A stretch of DNA of 64,000 nt from Persebacter sp965221835 (GTDB taxonomy: Bacteria; Pseudomonadota; Gammaproteobacteria; Tethybacterales; Persebacteraceae), in assembly GCA_965221835.1 (NCBI GenBank), contig OZ244916.1, forward strand, positions 1,178,001 to 1,242,000, read 5' to 3'. The notes beneath the pieces are model-generated. The model was not told the origin of the DNA, made no database searches, and saw only the letters and a program-made list of their open reading frames with translations. Shown one piece after another: positions 43,166 to 51,062 of this stretch (its first letter is position 1; the number at the start of each line of letters is the position of its first letter). A program made the position numbers and the translations under genes.

Positions 43166-43969
43166 TTATTTTTTGTCGTTGAGCGACCAGTCATAATCGT
43201 CGCCGGCGATGCGGTCAATTGTTTGCAATTGCGCGCGCAATGGCGGGGCGGCGTATTGTTTGAGATGCGCGATAATCGCCGCGTCTTCGCCGCCGAAATC
43301 TTCGGCAAACCAATCGTAAATAGAAGAAACGCGCAACTTGCCATCTGCAACATTCGCCCCGCGCGGATGATTGACAAATGCCGCCGCCGCCTCTTCCAGC
43401 ATCGCCTCCGCAGTCGCGGCGGTGTAGGCGGTCGCCGCCAAATTCGGGCAACCGATAGACGCGCAATTGACGGCGTAATGCAGGCGCGGGTCTTGCCATA
43501 TCGGGCGCAAAATGCGGTGTTCAATATCGTTCAGCGAAAGCGATTCGCCCGCCACTTCGGTCAGTTTGTCGTCCCACGGCCCGGTCGGCAAAAAACCGGA
43601 CGATATTTTTTTGATAGACGACACCGGATAGTTATCCAAAATTGTTTTCACCGTCAGCGCGTTGTATAAATTAATCCAGAACGCGAGTTGCGCATCCCGG
43701 CGCAGCGAATCTACCGGCGTTTGCGAAAGCGCGGCGAGATAATCGTCCAGCATTTTTTTGTCCGCCGCCGATACCGCACCGTAACGCATCAACGCGATTC
43801 CGTTGTCGTCCGTCAAATAACGCGATAAAAAATCGCTCCATGCGGCGTGTGCATCCGCCGATTCCGCCGTCTCGCCGGATGTTTCCCATCGCGCCCACAA
43901 TTCGGCGGACGGTGCGGCATGCGCGGCGGCGCAAAAAAAACTCAATACAAAGGCAATAACTTTTTTCAT
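43166..43969 (-). CDS. DUF547-domain secreted protein
   Basis: 267 residues. A signal peptide (MKKVIAFVLSFFCAAAHA) exports it to the periplasm. The DUF547 core is clear: AFWINLYNALTVKTILDNYP, then NDIEHRILRP, DPRLHYAVNCASIGCPNL with conserved Asn-Cys-Ala-Ser and a Cys, and SSIYDWFAEDFGG. Function is unknown, though the Cys/His residues recall thiol-protease-like folds. A TATAAT at 44021-44026 and GGAG 10 nt before the ATG give a conventional leader. Confidence 0.88.
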   Translation of the reverse strand: MKKVIAFVLSFFCAAAHAAPSAELWARWETSGETAESADAHAAWSDFLSRYLTDDNGIALMRYGAVSAADKKMLDDYLAALSQTPVDSLRRDAQLAFWINLYNALTVKTILDNYPVSSIKKISSGFLPTGPWDDKLTEVAGESLSLNDIEHRILRPIWQDPRLHYAVNCASIGCPNLAATAYTAATAEAMLEEAAAAFVNHPRGANVADGKLRVSSIYDWFAEDFGGEDAAIIAHLKQYAAPPLRAQLQTIDRIAGDDYDWSLNDKK

Positions 43970-44064
43970 TTTGCAATACTCCAAAAAACTGCCGTCATTT
44001 GCAAACGGCGGACGCGATTGATTATAAACCCGTGCGCCGTTTTTTCGGAAAACGAGAAAACAAA

Positions 44065-46848
44065 TCAGGCATTTTTTTGCGATTCGCGGGCGGCGCGCAA
44101 GGCGGCATTTATTTTGGCGGGATCGCCGCCGCCCGCTTGTGCATAGCCGGGTTTGCCGCCGCCTTTCGCGTTTGCGACTTCCGCGGCGGCGGAAAGCCAT
44201 TTTCCGGCGTCCATTTTTTTGCCATCGGCGGCGGCGACAAAAGCCGCTTTTCCGCCATCTTTGCAAGCGAGAAAAACCGCGCCCGATGGCAGTTGCCGCC
44301 GAATTCGTCCAGCAATGTCGCGCAAAGCGGCGAGATCCGCCCCCGGCACTTCTGCGATGACAAAATCAATTCCGCCCGCATTTTCGGCGGCGGCGGCGAG
44401 GGCGATGCTTTGCGATTCGGTGCGGTCGCGGCGCAAGGCGGCAACTTCTTTTTGCGCGGTTTTGAGCGAATCGCGAAGTTGCGCGATTTTTTCCGCCGCT
44501 TTGTCGGGCGGCGATTTGACGGCGGCGGCGATTTGTTTAATTGTCGCCGCATCGCGCCGGGCGCGCGCAATCGCCGCATCGCCGGACACCGCTTCCGCAC
44601 GGCGAATTCCGGCGGCAATCGCGCTTTCGCCGATGCATTGAAAAAAACCGATGTCGCCGGTGCGAACGACATGCGTGCCGCCGCAAAGTTCCATAGAAAA
44701 CGCCGAATCCATCGCGACAACGCGAACGATGTCGCCGTATTTTTCGCCGAACAACGCAGTCGCGCCTTTTTTTACCGCATCCGCAAACGGCAACGATTCT
44801 ATCGCGACCGGAATATTTGCGCGGATTTTTTCGTTGACAATTTGTTCCACTTCGCAAATTTGCGAATCGGTCGGTGCGGCATCGTGCGAAAAATCAAAAC
44901 GCAAATGGTCGGGGGCGACAAGCGACCCTTTTTGCCGCACATGCGCGCCGAGTACTTGCCGCAAGGCGGCGTGCATCAGATGAGTCGCCGAATGATTGCG
45001 GGCGATTCGGCGGCGGCGGGCGGCATCGACTTCGCAAACAATTTTCATTCCGGCGGACAATACGCCGCCGGTGATTGTCGCCGCATGCGCAGCGGTGTCG
45101 GCGCGAATTTTTTGCGTGTCGCGAATGCGCGCTTCGCCATTTTCGTTTTTGACGATTCCCGCATCACCCGTTTGCCCGCCCGCTTCCGCATAAAACGGCG
45201 TGCGATTCAAAACGAGTAATACATCGTCTCCCGCCGCCGCCTCGCGAACAGGCGCACCGTCCGCAAAAATAGCGAGTATTGTTGCTTCGCCGCGAATATT
45301 GTCGTAGCCGATAAACTCGCTTGCCGCACCGTCGTACAAAACGGCGCGCGCCCCGCCGCCGAATTTTGTTGCCGCCCGAGAACGCGCGCGTTGCGCGTTC
45401 ATGCATTCCTCAAACTTCGCCATATCCACGCCGACAAAATCGTTGTCGCGTACTTCGTCGTCGGTAGCTTCTATCGGAAAACCGTAAGTGTCGTACAATT
45501 CAAATGCGATTTCGCCCGGGAACAGCGGCAAATCTTCACCCGATTTTATGCAATCCGGTTTGCCGGGAAATTGCGCGGGCGTTTTAATAACGCGCTGATT
45601 TTTTTTCTGATTTTTTTCCCGCTTTTTTTCTTCATTCATTTTTTTCAGAAGATGCGCGCGTCCATGTACGAAACTGTTAAAAAATCCGCGTTCTTCGCGC
45701 GCCAAAGTGTCGCGGATTTCCGCCGATTTTTGCAGCAAAATATCGCCCGCCTCCGCCATAATTGTCGGCAACCGCTGCGACAATTCGGCAAACCATTCGC
45801 TGTCTTGTCCGAGTTGCGGTTTTTTGCCCGCCTTGCCGCCGTGAATAAGTGCGCGGCGGATAATTTTGCGCAATACATAACCGCGCCCTTCGTTGCCGGG
45901 CAAAACGCCGTCCGCAATCAGATAGGCGGCGGCACGAATATGGTCGGCGACAACCCGGTGTGACGGGGCATATTCGCCGCCGCAATCATCGCCCCCGGCG
46001 CGCACGATTTCGGCGTTTGCGGCGGCGAGAAGTTGTTGAAATAAATCGGTATCGTAGTTGCCGCGCGCTTTTTGCATTACGGCGGCGATTCGTTCCAATC
46101 CCATTCCGGTGTCTACGCATGGGGCGGGAAGTTTGCGCATCGCACCGGAATCGTCGCGGCTGAATTCCATAAAAACGAGATTCCAAATTTCCACGCATTC
46201 ATCGGCACAGGCAGCGTCTTCGCCGCGAAACGCGCGCGCATCGCCGTCCGTGTCATAAAAAATTTCCGAACACGGGCCGCACGGACCGGTGTCGCCCATC
46301 ATCCAAAAATTATCGGTTGTCGGCACTCTGGTAATGCGCCGCCGCGCCTCGTCTTCGGAAAAACCGGCGTTTTGCAAAGTCCGCAGCCAAATGTCAAACG
46401 CCGCTTCGTCGGACGGTACCGGCGCGGAGTTGTCGCCGAAAATTTTGCCGCCGCCGAACACGGTAATCCAAAGATGATCGCGCGAAATGGCGAGTTCGGC
46501 GGGCGAAGTTAGAAACTCCCACGCCAACGGAATCGCGCGTTCCTTAAAATAATCGCCGAAAGAAAAGTTGCCCAGCATTTCAAAAAATGTGTGATGGCGG
46601 GCGGTGTAACCGACATTGCCGAGGTCGTTGTGTTTGCCGCCCGCCCGCAAACACCGTTGCGCAGTGACCGCCGTTTTGCAAGGCGGCGAATCCAGCCCGA
46701 GAAAAATATTTTTGAACTGCACCATTCCCGAATTAGTAAACAGCAAAGTCGGGTCATTCGCCGGTACCAGCGGTGCGGACGGCATGCGCCGATGTCCGCG
46801 CTCCGTAAAAAAACGAAAAAACCGTTCTCTGATTTCCGCCGCCCGCAT
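44065..46848 (-). CDS. alaS: Alanyl-tRNA synthetase
   Basis: 927 residues, class II, with catalytic, tRNA-recognition, editing and C-Ala domains. FTNSGMVQFKNIFLG, RHHTFFEMLGNFSFGDYFK and TVFGGGK fall in the catalytic domain. The editing site has HSATHLMHAALR plus CGGTHV; the C-terminal Gly-rich segment ends the protein. An ATG 9 nt upstream (46857) is inside the -10 box, so the second ATG, 7 nt after TACAAT, is the probable start; it also gives the family-like beginning MRAAEIRERFFRFF. Confidence 0.96.
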   Translation of the reverse strand: MRAAEIRERFFRFFTERGHRRMPSAPLVPANDPTLLFTNSGMVQFKNIFLGLDSPPCKTAVTAQRCLRAGGKHNDLGNVGYTARHHTFFEMLGNFSFGDYFKERAIPLAWEFLTSPAELAISRDHLWITVFGGGKIFGDNSAPVPSDEAAFDIWLRTLQNAGFSEDEARRRITRVPTTDNFWMMGDTGPCGPCSEIFYDTDGDARAFRGEDAACADECVEIWNLVFMEFSRDDSGAMRKLPAPCVDTGMGLERIAAVMQKARGNYDTDLFQQLLAAANAEIVRAGGDDCGGEYAPSHRVVADHIRAAAYLIADGVLPGNEGRGYVLRKIIRRALIHGGKAGKKPQLGQDSEWFAELSQRLPTIMAEAGDILLQKSAEIRDTLAREERGFFNSFVHGRAHLLKKMNEEKKREKNQKKNQRVIKTPAQFPGKPDCIKSGEDLPLFPGEIAFELYDTYGFPIEATDDEVRDNDFVGVDMAKFEECMNAQRARSRAATKFGGGARAVLYDGAASEFIGYDNIRGEATILAIFADGAPVREAAAGDDVLLVLNRTPFYAEAGGQTGDAGIVKNENGEARIRDTQKIRADTAAHAATITGGVLSAGMKIVCEVDAARRRRIARNHSATHLMHAALRQVLGAHVRQKGSLVAPDHLRFDFSHDAAPTDSQICEVEQIVNEKIRANIPVAIESLPFADAVKKGATALFGEKYGDIVRVVAMDSAFSMELCGGTHVVRTGDIGFFQCIGESAIAAGIRRAEAVSGDAAIARARRDAATIKQIAAAVKSPPDKAAEKIAQLRDSLKTAQKEVAALRRDRTESQSIALAAAAENAGGIDFVIAEVPGADLAALRDIAGRIRRQLPSGAVFLACKDGGKAAFVAAADGKKMDAGKWLSAAAEVANAKGGGKPGYAQAGGGDPAKINAALRAARESQKNA

Positions 46849-46855
46849 TCGCGCC

Positions 46856-46861
46856 ATTGTA
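46856..46861 (-). promoter_or_regulatory. Extended -10 box for leaderless alaS
   Basis: TGCTACAAT on the minus strand supplies an extended -10 whose last base is 7 nt from the ATG at 46848. It overlaps an upstream in-frame ATG, which therefore cannot be translated from this promoter. Confidence 0.55.
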
Positions 46862-46906
46862 GCAGAACCGCCCGCCGTACCGCGTTCGCCCGCCGAAAAA
46901 GCGTGG

Positions 46907-46912
46907 TATACT
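46907..46912 (+). promoter_or_regulatory. Extended -10 box upstream of ctaG
   Basis: TGGTATACT (TATACT at 46907-46912) precedes the ctaG ATG by 26 nt. There is no clear -35 and no strong Shine-Dalgarno. It faces away from the alaS promoter about 50 bp distant. Confidence 0.45.
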
Positions 46913-46938
46913 TTTCGCCGACTACCAAAAAAAACGCC

Positions 46939-47487
46939 ATGTATTCCGCAAAACTCATCAACGCCGCCGGTGGCAAACTCGCCCTTTTCGCCATTGCGAT
47001 GTTCGGATTCGGCTATGCGTTGGTGCCGCTGTATTATAAAATTTGCGAGGTAACCGGCATCAACAATTTGCTAAATCCGCAATCGTACGCCGCAGACGCC
47101 CGCGCGGACGAAAACCGCGAATTGCGGCTGGAGTTTGATACTAACGCGCGCGGACTCGTCGCCATGAATCCGAATTTGCGCCTGATAGAATCGGCGCATC
47201 CGGGTGAGACATACAGCATCATTTATACGCTGGAAAACTTGAGCGGACGCCCGTTGCGCGCGCAAGCGGTGCCGTCTTTCGGACCGCCTCGTGCCGGAAA
47301 ATGGTTTCGCAAAATCCGCTGTTTTTGTTTTGACCAACTAACTCTCGCCCCCGGCGAAGTGCGGCAGGAACCGGTGGTTTTTGTCGTGGATGCCGATTTG
47401 CCGCCAGATATCAGCGTCATTTCCTTGTCGTATACTTTTTTTGAAATTGAGGGCGGCGCGCCCGTGCCGTCTTCGGCGGACGGATGA
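46939..47487 (+). CDS. ctaG: Cytochrome c oxidase assembly protein CtaG (Cox11)
   Basis: 182 residues. Cox11 is anchored in the inner membrane by one N-terminal span (about 14-32) and delivers copper to the CuB site of subunit I from its periplasmic domain. The copper motif CFCFDQ (in KIRCFCFDQLTLAPGE) and the strand FFEIEGG are diagnostic. DUF2970 and coxC genes follow; subunits I and II are not in the window and presumably lie elsewhere. Confidence 0.95.
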   Translation: MYSAKLINAAGGKLALFAIAMFGFGYALVPLYYKICEVTGINNLLNPQSYAADARADENRELRLEFDTNARGLVAMNPNLRLIESAHPGETYSIIYTLENLSGRPLRAQAVPSFGPPRAGKWFRKIRCFCFDQLTLAPGEVRQEPVVFVVDADLPPDISVISLSYTFFEIEGGAPVPSSADG

Positions 47488-47654
47488 AAAACTTTTTCGG
47501 CGCATTGGGCGCGGTCTTGTCCGCTTTCATCGGCATCCGCAAACGCGACAGCCATTTGCAAACTTTGCGCCCCATACATTACATTGTCGCCGGAGTGACG
47601 GCGGTGGCGGGATTCGTATTTTTGCTGCTGGCGGTCGTGCGTGCGGTGGTTTAA
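47484..47654 (+). CDS. DUF2970 small membrane protein
   Basis: 56 residues: a polar, basic first half (FIGIRKRDSHLQTLRP) then a membrane helix (about 33-55). The S-A-F-x-G-I-R-K and P-x-H-Y-I-x-A-G pattern and the position between ctaG and the subunit III gene identify DUF2970, a short protein found at this place in many Beta- and Gammaproteobacteria. Its ATG overlaps the ctaG stop (ATGA). A role in oxidase assembly is inferred from context only. Confidence 0.85.
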   Translation: MKNFFGALGAVLSAFIGIRKRDSHLQTLRPIHYIVAGVTAVAGFVFLLLAVVRAVV

Positions 47655-47656
47655 GA

Positions 47657-47662
47657 TATAAT
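47657..47662 (+). promoter_or_regulatory. -10 box 7 nt before the coxC leader ORF
   Basis: TATAAT directly follows the DUF2970 stop; 7 nt later comes the ATG of a 10-codon frame that ends on the coxC start. Confidence 0.5.
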
Positions 47663-47669
47663 AAAACGC

Positions 47670-47702
47670 ATGTTGCAAAAATTGCAAAAGGAGACGATAT
47701 GA
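47670..47702 (+). CDS. Putative 10-residue leader peptide coupled to coxC
   Basis: MLQKLQKETI followed by TGA, which overlaps the coxC ATG (ATGA). Its AAG-GAG codons also form the AAGGAG ribosome-binding site of coxC, so leader translation would cover or open that site. The initiation ATG is 7 nt after TATAAT. It may be chance; the geometry is repeated at gst and puuE. Confidence 0.35.
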   Translation: MLQKLQKETI

Positions 47703-48547
47703 GCGATTCTGCCGCGCATTATTTTGTGCCCGAAAACTCCCCGTGGCCGATTCTCGGCGCCCTCGCCGCATTGGCGACGGTGGTCGGAATGTTGATGCTT
47801 TTCAACGAACTGCCCGCTGCAGGCGTTGTTTTTGCCGCCGGATTGGTGTTTTTGTTTTATGTCATGTACGCGTGGTGGCGCGATGTCGCCATTGAAAGCG
47901 AAACCGGTCGTTATCGGCAGTGGGAGGATATGTCGTTTCGCTGGGGAATGGGATGGTTTATTTTTTCCGAAGTCATGTTTTTTGCCGGTTTTTTCGGCGC
48001 ATTGTTTTATGCCCGCGCGCTGGCGGTGCCCGATTTGGGCGAAATTCACAGCAAAATTGTTTGGCCCGATTTTGAATCGGTGTGGCCGACCGCCGGTCCG
48101 CATTACAGCGGCGAATTCGGCACGATTCCCGCGTTCGGCGTGCCGCTGGCGAATACGCTGATTTTACTGACTTCCGGCATCACCGTCACTTGGGCGCATT
48201 GGGCGTTAAAAGAAAACAAACGCATCCAACTCAACGCCGGACTCGCGCTAACCGTTCTTCTCGGCGTCATATTTTTAATTCTGCAAGCGGAAGAATATCT
48301 GCACGCCTACAACGATCTAAACTTGCGTTTGGATACCGGCATTTACGGTTCCACATTTTTTATGTTAACCGGATTTCACGGTCTGCATGTCACCATCGGC
48401 ACCATCAGTTTAACCGTCATTCTCGCCCGTTGTCTGGCGGGACATTTCCGCCCCGACAACCATTTCGGATTTGAAGCGGTGGCGTGGTACTGGCACTTTG
48501 TGGATGTCGTCTGGCTGCTGTTGTTTGTCGTCGTTTATTGGATTTAA
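47699..48547 (+). CDS. coxC: Cytochrome c oxidase subunit III
   Basis: 282 residues with seven predicted membrane spans. Subunit III stabilises the aa3-type oxidase and proton uptake. Family motifs are RWGMGWFIFSEVMFFAGFFG, NTLILLTSGITVTWAHWA, GSTFFMLTGFHGLHVTIG and AVAWYWHFVDVVWL near the C-terminus. AAGGAG stands 7 nt before the ATG. It shows that the organism respires oxygen with a heme-copper oxidase. Confidence 0.96.
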   Translation: MSDSAAHYFVPENSPWPILGALAALATVVGMLMLFNELPAAGVVFAAGLVFLFYVMYAWWRDVAIESETGRYRQWEDMSFRWGMGWFIFSEVMFFAGFFGALFYARALAVPDLGEIHSKIVWPDFESVWPTAGPHYSGEFGTIPAFGVPLANTLILLTSGITVTWAHWALKENKRIQLNAGLALTVLLGVIFLILQAEEYLHAYNDLNLRLDTGIYGSTFFMLTGFHGLHVTIGTISLTVILARCLAGHFRPDNHFGFEAVAWYWHFVDVVWLLLFVVVYWI

Positions 48548-48610
48548 ATTTCCGCAAATCGCGCGGCGGATGATTTTTGTTGCGCGGGCGAATTTGGTAA
48601 TATCGGACGA

Positions 48611-48814
48611 ATGAGCGAAAACGGCGAAAAAATATTAAAACAACGGGTGGAAATGTTGTGCGCCCGGTGCGATGCGTTGGCGCGCGAAATTCGCAAATTG
48701 CATACCGAAAACCGCAAACTGCGCGGCAACGCCGAACGCGCCCGCCAAAAAATCCGCGACATTATCGCCCGCCTTCCCGAAACCGCCGAACTGGACGGCG
48801 CGCGCCCGCACTGA
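48611..48814 (+). CDS. TIGR02449-like small coiled-coil protein upstream of zapA
   Basis: 67 residues, nearly all a coiled coil (VEMLCARCDALAREIRKL, heptads of Leu/Ile). A protein of this size and type precedes zapA in many Gammaproteobacteria. Its TGA overlaps the zapA ATG. A weak extended -10 (TGGTAATAT) ends 7 nt before the start, again without a Shine-Dalgarno. It may assist division-ring assembly, by context only. Confidence 0.75.
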   Translation: MSENGEKILKQRVEMLCARCDALAREIRKLHTENRKLRGNAERARQKIRDIIARLPETAELDGARPH

Positions 48815-49134
48815 TGAGCGCGAAAGTTCAAATATCCATTCGGCGGCATCGTTTCAATGTCAGTTGCGGCGCGCAAGACGAAGAAAAAATGCATGCCGCC
48901 GCCCGTCTGGTGGAAGAAAAAATCAAAACATTGCGCGACAAAACCGGCGTCGCAGACGGCGAACGCGCGGCATTGATGGCGGCGTTGCAAATCGCATTTG
49001 AATCGTGCGACAATGCACCCGCGCCTGCCGCAAAATCTTCGCCGCCGTTTGATATCAGCGACATTTTGCGCCGCATAGACGGCGCACTTGATCGCAGCGA
49101 AAGTTCCCTGCGGGGGCGGACCCCGATGACGTGA
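48814..49134 (+). CDS. zapA: Cell division protein ZapA
   Basis: 106 residues. ZapA crosslinks FtsZ filaments at the division ring. The N-terminal domain begins VQISIRRHRFNVSCGAQDEE with the AARLVEEKIKTLR helix, followed by a second helix and a short coiled coil. It is joined to the coiled-coil gene by a TGATG overlap. Its last 34 nt overlap the 5' part of 6S RNA. Confidence 0.9.
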   Translation: MSAKVQISIRRHRFNVSCGAQDEEKMHAAARLVEEKIKTLRDKTGVADGERAALMAALQIAFESCDNAPAPAAKSSPPFDISDILRRIDGALDRSESSLRGRTPMT

Positions 49135-49275
49135 ACCAATGAAACACTCTAAGGTCGTCACTCTCGTCATACTTTTGTGCGCGTCCCACGACGGAAGCGC
49201 CTGCGGTGTGCGGAAACGACCGCCGTTGACCGAAGGTTCAACGAACATCCGGACGCTCTTGCGGGGAACCTTTTT
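49101..49275 (+). ncRNA. ssrS: 6S RNA
   Basis: About 175 nt between zapA and the EVE gene, the standard place of ssrS. The 5' arm (AGTTCCCTGCGGGGGCG) pairs with the 3' arm (CGCTCTTGCGGGGAACC), forming the long closing stem that mimics open promoter DNA; the middle is an imperfect helix with the expected large bubble and a GCGCCTGCGG-like segment. Six Ts at 49271-49276 end it. 6S RNA binds sigma70 RNA polymerase in stationary phase. The 5' end is approximate and lies within zapA. Confidence 0.8.
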
Positions 49276-49278
49276 TAG

Positions 49279-49728
49279 ATGCGCCGCTGGCTGCTGAAAT
49301 CGGAACCGGGCGATTACGCCATTGACGATTTGGCGCGCGACCGCCGCGATTGGTGGACGGGCATACGCAACTATCAAGCGCGCAACTTTATGATGCGCGA
49401 AATGCAAATCGGCGATGGCGCGCTGTTTTATCATTCCAACTGCGCCGTACCAGGCGTATATGGCGTAGCGCGCATCGCAGCAGCAGCAGCACCTGACCAA
49501 ACGCAGTTTGATCCGGAAAGCAAATATTACGACCCGCGCGCAACTGCAGAAAAACCGCGATGGTTTTGCGTGCAAATTGAGTTTGTCCGCAAACTGCGGC
49601 AGCCATGGACTTTGGCGAAAATGCGACAAACGCCCGCGTTGTCGGAAATGCATATTTTGCGGCGCGGCAATCGTCTTTCCATTACGCCGATTTCCGCGGA
49701 CGAATGGCGGCTGCTCGCCCGCCGATAA
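49279..49728 (+). CDS. EVE-domain protein
   Basis: 149 residues. The start WLLKSEPGDYAIDDLARD and WTGIRNYQARNFMM, followed by GDGALFYHSNC and GVYGVARI, match the EVE fold (PUA-like), which binds modified nucleobases such as 5-methylcytosine. Bacterial EVE proteins often sit near methylation or restriction genes; a methyltransferase lies 10 kb away. The ATG is 3 nt past the 6S terminator. Confidence 0.92.
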   Translation: MRRWLLKSEPGDYAIDDLARDRRDWWTGIRNYQARNFMMREMQIGDGALFYHSNCAVPGVYGVARIAAAAAPDQTQFDPESKYYDPRATAEKPRWFCVQIEFVRKLRQPWTLAKMRQTPALSEMHILRRGNRLSITPISADEWRLLARR

Positions 49729-49731
49729 CGC

Positions 49732-50541
49732 ATGACTTTGGAATTGGTTGCGGCATTTCTCGCCGTCGGTGCGGTTGCGGGATTTTTTGCCGGTCTACTC
49801 GGAATCGGCGGCGGCGCGATAATGACGCCCGCATTAGTTATCATTCTCGGCGGTTTTATGGACGACAAAATCGTAGTACACACCGCAATCGCATCTTCCA
49901 TGGCGACTATCGCTTTGACGACTTTGCCGGGCGCGTGGATTCACGGACGCAGCGGGGCGGCGCATTTGCGCACGGTTTTTTTGCTGTTGTCGGGGGCGGT
50001 CGGCGGAGCGTTTGTTTGCGCGCAGTTTGCGCATTACGCATCGGGGGCGTTGCTATCATTTATGCTGTCTTTATTTTTGTTGCGCGTGTCATATCAAATG
50101 TTTTGTCATCGTCCGGTTGCAGGAATTTCGGGGCATTATTCGCCGCCGAAATGGTTGCCGGGCGCGGGTGCTGCAATCGGCGGATTATCGTCTTTGCTGG
50201 GAATCGGCGGCGGCGTTTTTTATACGCCGTTATTGACCGGACGCGGAATGCCGATTCGGCGGGCAATCGGCACTTCGGCATGCACAAACTCCCCGCTCGC
50301 TTTTTTTGCGGCACTCGGCTACATTGTCGGCGGACGCGAAAATGATTTGCTGCCGGAATGGAGTTTGGGTTATGTCTATTTGCCGGCGACAATTTGTCTC
50401 GCCGTTTTCGGAATGATTTTTGCGTTTTTCGGTGCGCGACTCACCGCCCGCCTGCCCGACAAAATTTTACGCCGCATCTTCGGCACGATGACCGCATTAT
50501 TGGCGGCGCGATTGTTGCTTAAAACGGCGGCGGGAATATGA
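49732..50541 (+). CDS. TauE/SafE-family sulfite/organosulfonate exporter-like permease
   Basis: 269 residues with about eight membrane spans. Two homologous halves carry the family's Gly-rich motif: GLLGIGGGAIMTPAL near the N-terminus and SLLGIGGGVFYTPLL in the middle. The family exports sulfite, sulfoacetate or related anions, or takes up sulfur compounds. The substrate is unknown, though DMSP-lyase-like and acyl-CoA ligase genes elsewhere in the window make a sulfur role plausible. It overlaps recX (ATGA). Confidence 0.9.
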   Translation: MTLELVAAFLAVGAVAGFFAGLLGIGGGAIMTPALVIILGGFMDDKIVVHTAIASSMATIALTTLPGAWIHGRSGAAHLRTVFLLLSGAVGGAFVCAQFAHYASGALLSFMLSLFLLRVSYQMFCHRPVAGISGHYSPPKWLPGAGAAIGGLSSLLGIGGGVFYTPLLTGRGMPIRRAIGTSACTNSPLAFFAALGYIVGGRENDLLPEWSLGYVYLPATICLAVFGMIFAFFGARLTARLPDKILRRIFGTMTALLAARLLLKTAAGI

Positions 50542-50978
50542 CTCCGCTTCGTGCGGCAATGGCATTTTTGGCGAAACGGGAACACACGCGCGCCGAACTC
50601 GCCCGCAAACTCGCACGGCGTTTTGATTCCGATTCCGTGCGCGCCGCATTGGAAGACATTGCCGCGCGCGGATGGTTATCCGATTTGCGTTTTGCGCGCG
50701 CCTACATTCGGGCGAATGGCGCAAAATTCGGACGCGAAAAACTTTGCGAAAATCTCCGCATTCGCGGCGTTGGCGAAGACGACATCGGCGCGGCATTAAC
50801 GGAACTTTCGGCGGACGATTGCGCACGCGCCGCCGCGATATTGACGGCAAAATATCGCGGCGAAATTTATGACGAAAAAATGCTCGCCCGCGTCAAACGA
50901 TTTTTATGCGGACGCGGTTTCGCCGAAGAAGACGCAGAATCCGCAATACAAACACACAACCGCCGCACCGAAAAATAA
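50538..50978 (+). CDS. recX: RecX regulatory protein
   Basis: 146 residues. RecX binds RecA filaments and limits recombination. The three-helix repeats are recognisable: LAKREHTRAELARKLARR, GWLSDLRFARAYIRA, and CGRGFAEEDAESAI. The usual partner recA is not adjacent; here recX follows a permease gene by ATGA overlap. A clear terminator follows. Confidence 0.9.
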   Translation: MTPLRAAMAFLAKREHTRAELARKLARRFDSDSVRAALEDIAARGWLSDLRFARAYIRANGAKFGREKLCENLRIRGVGEDDIGAALTELSADDCARAAAILTAKYRGEIYDEKMLARVKRFLCGRGFAEEDAESAIQTHNRRTEK

Positions 50979-50982
50979 AACG

Positions 50983-51016
50983 CCGCCGGGGAAAGAACCT
51001 TCCCCGCCGGTTTTTT
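50983..51016 (+). terminator. Rho-independent terminator after recX
   Basis: CCGCCGGGGAA and TTCCCCGCCGG form an 11-bp stem with one mismatch and a 6-nt loop, followed by six Ts. It ends the ctaG-to-recX strand and borders the repeat array. Confidence 0.9.
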
Positions 51017-51062
51017 GTATAAATTGCAGTTTGACAAAAACCGGCAGGATTCCGAATCCTCG

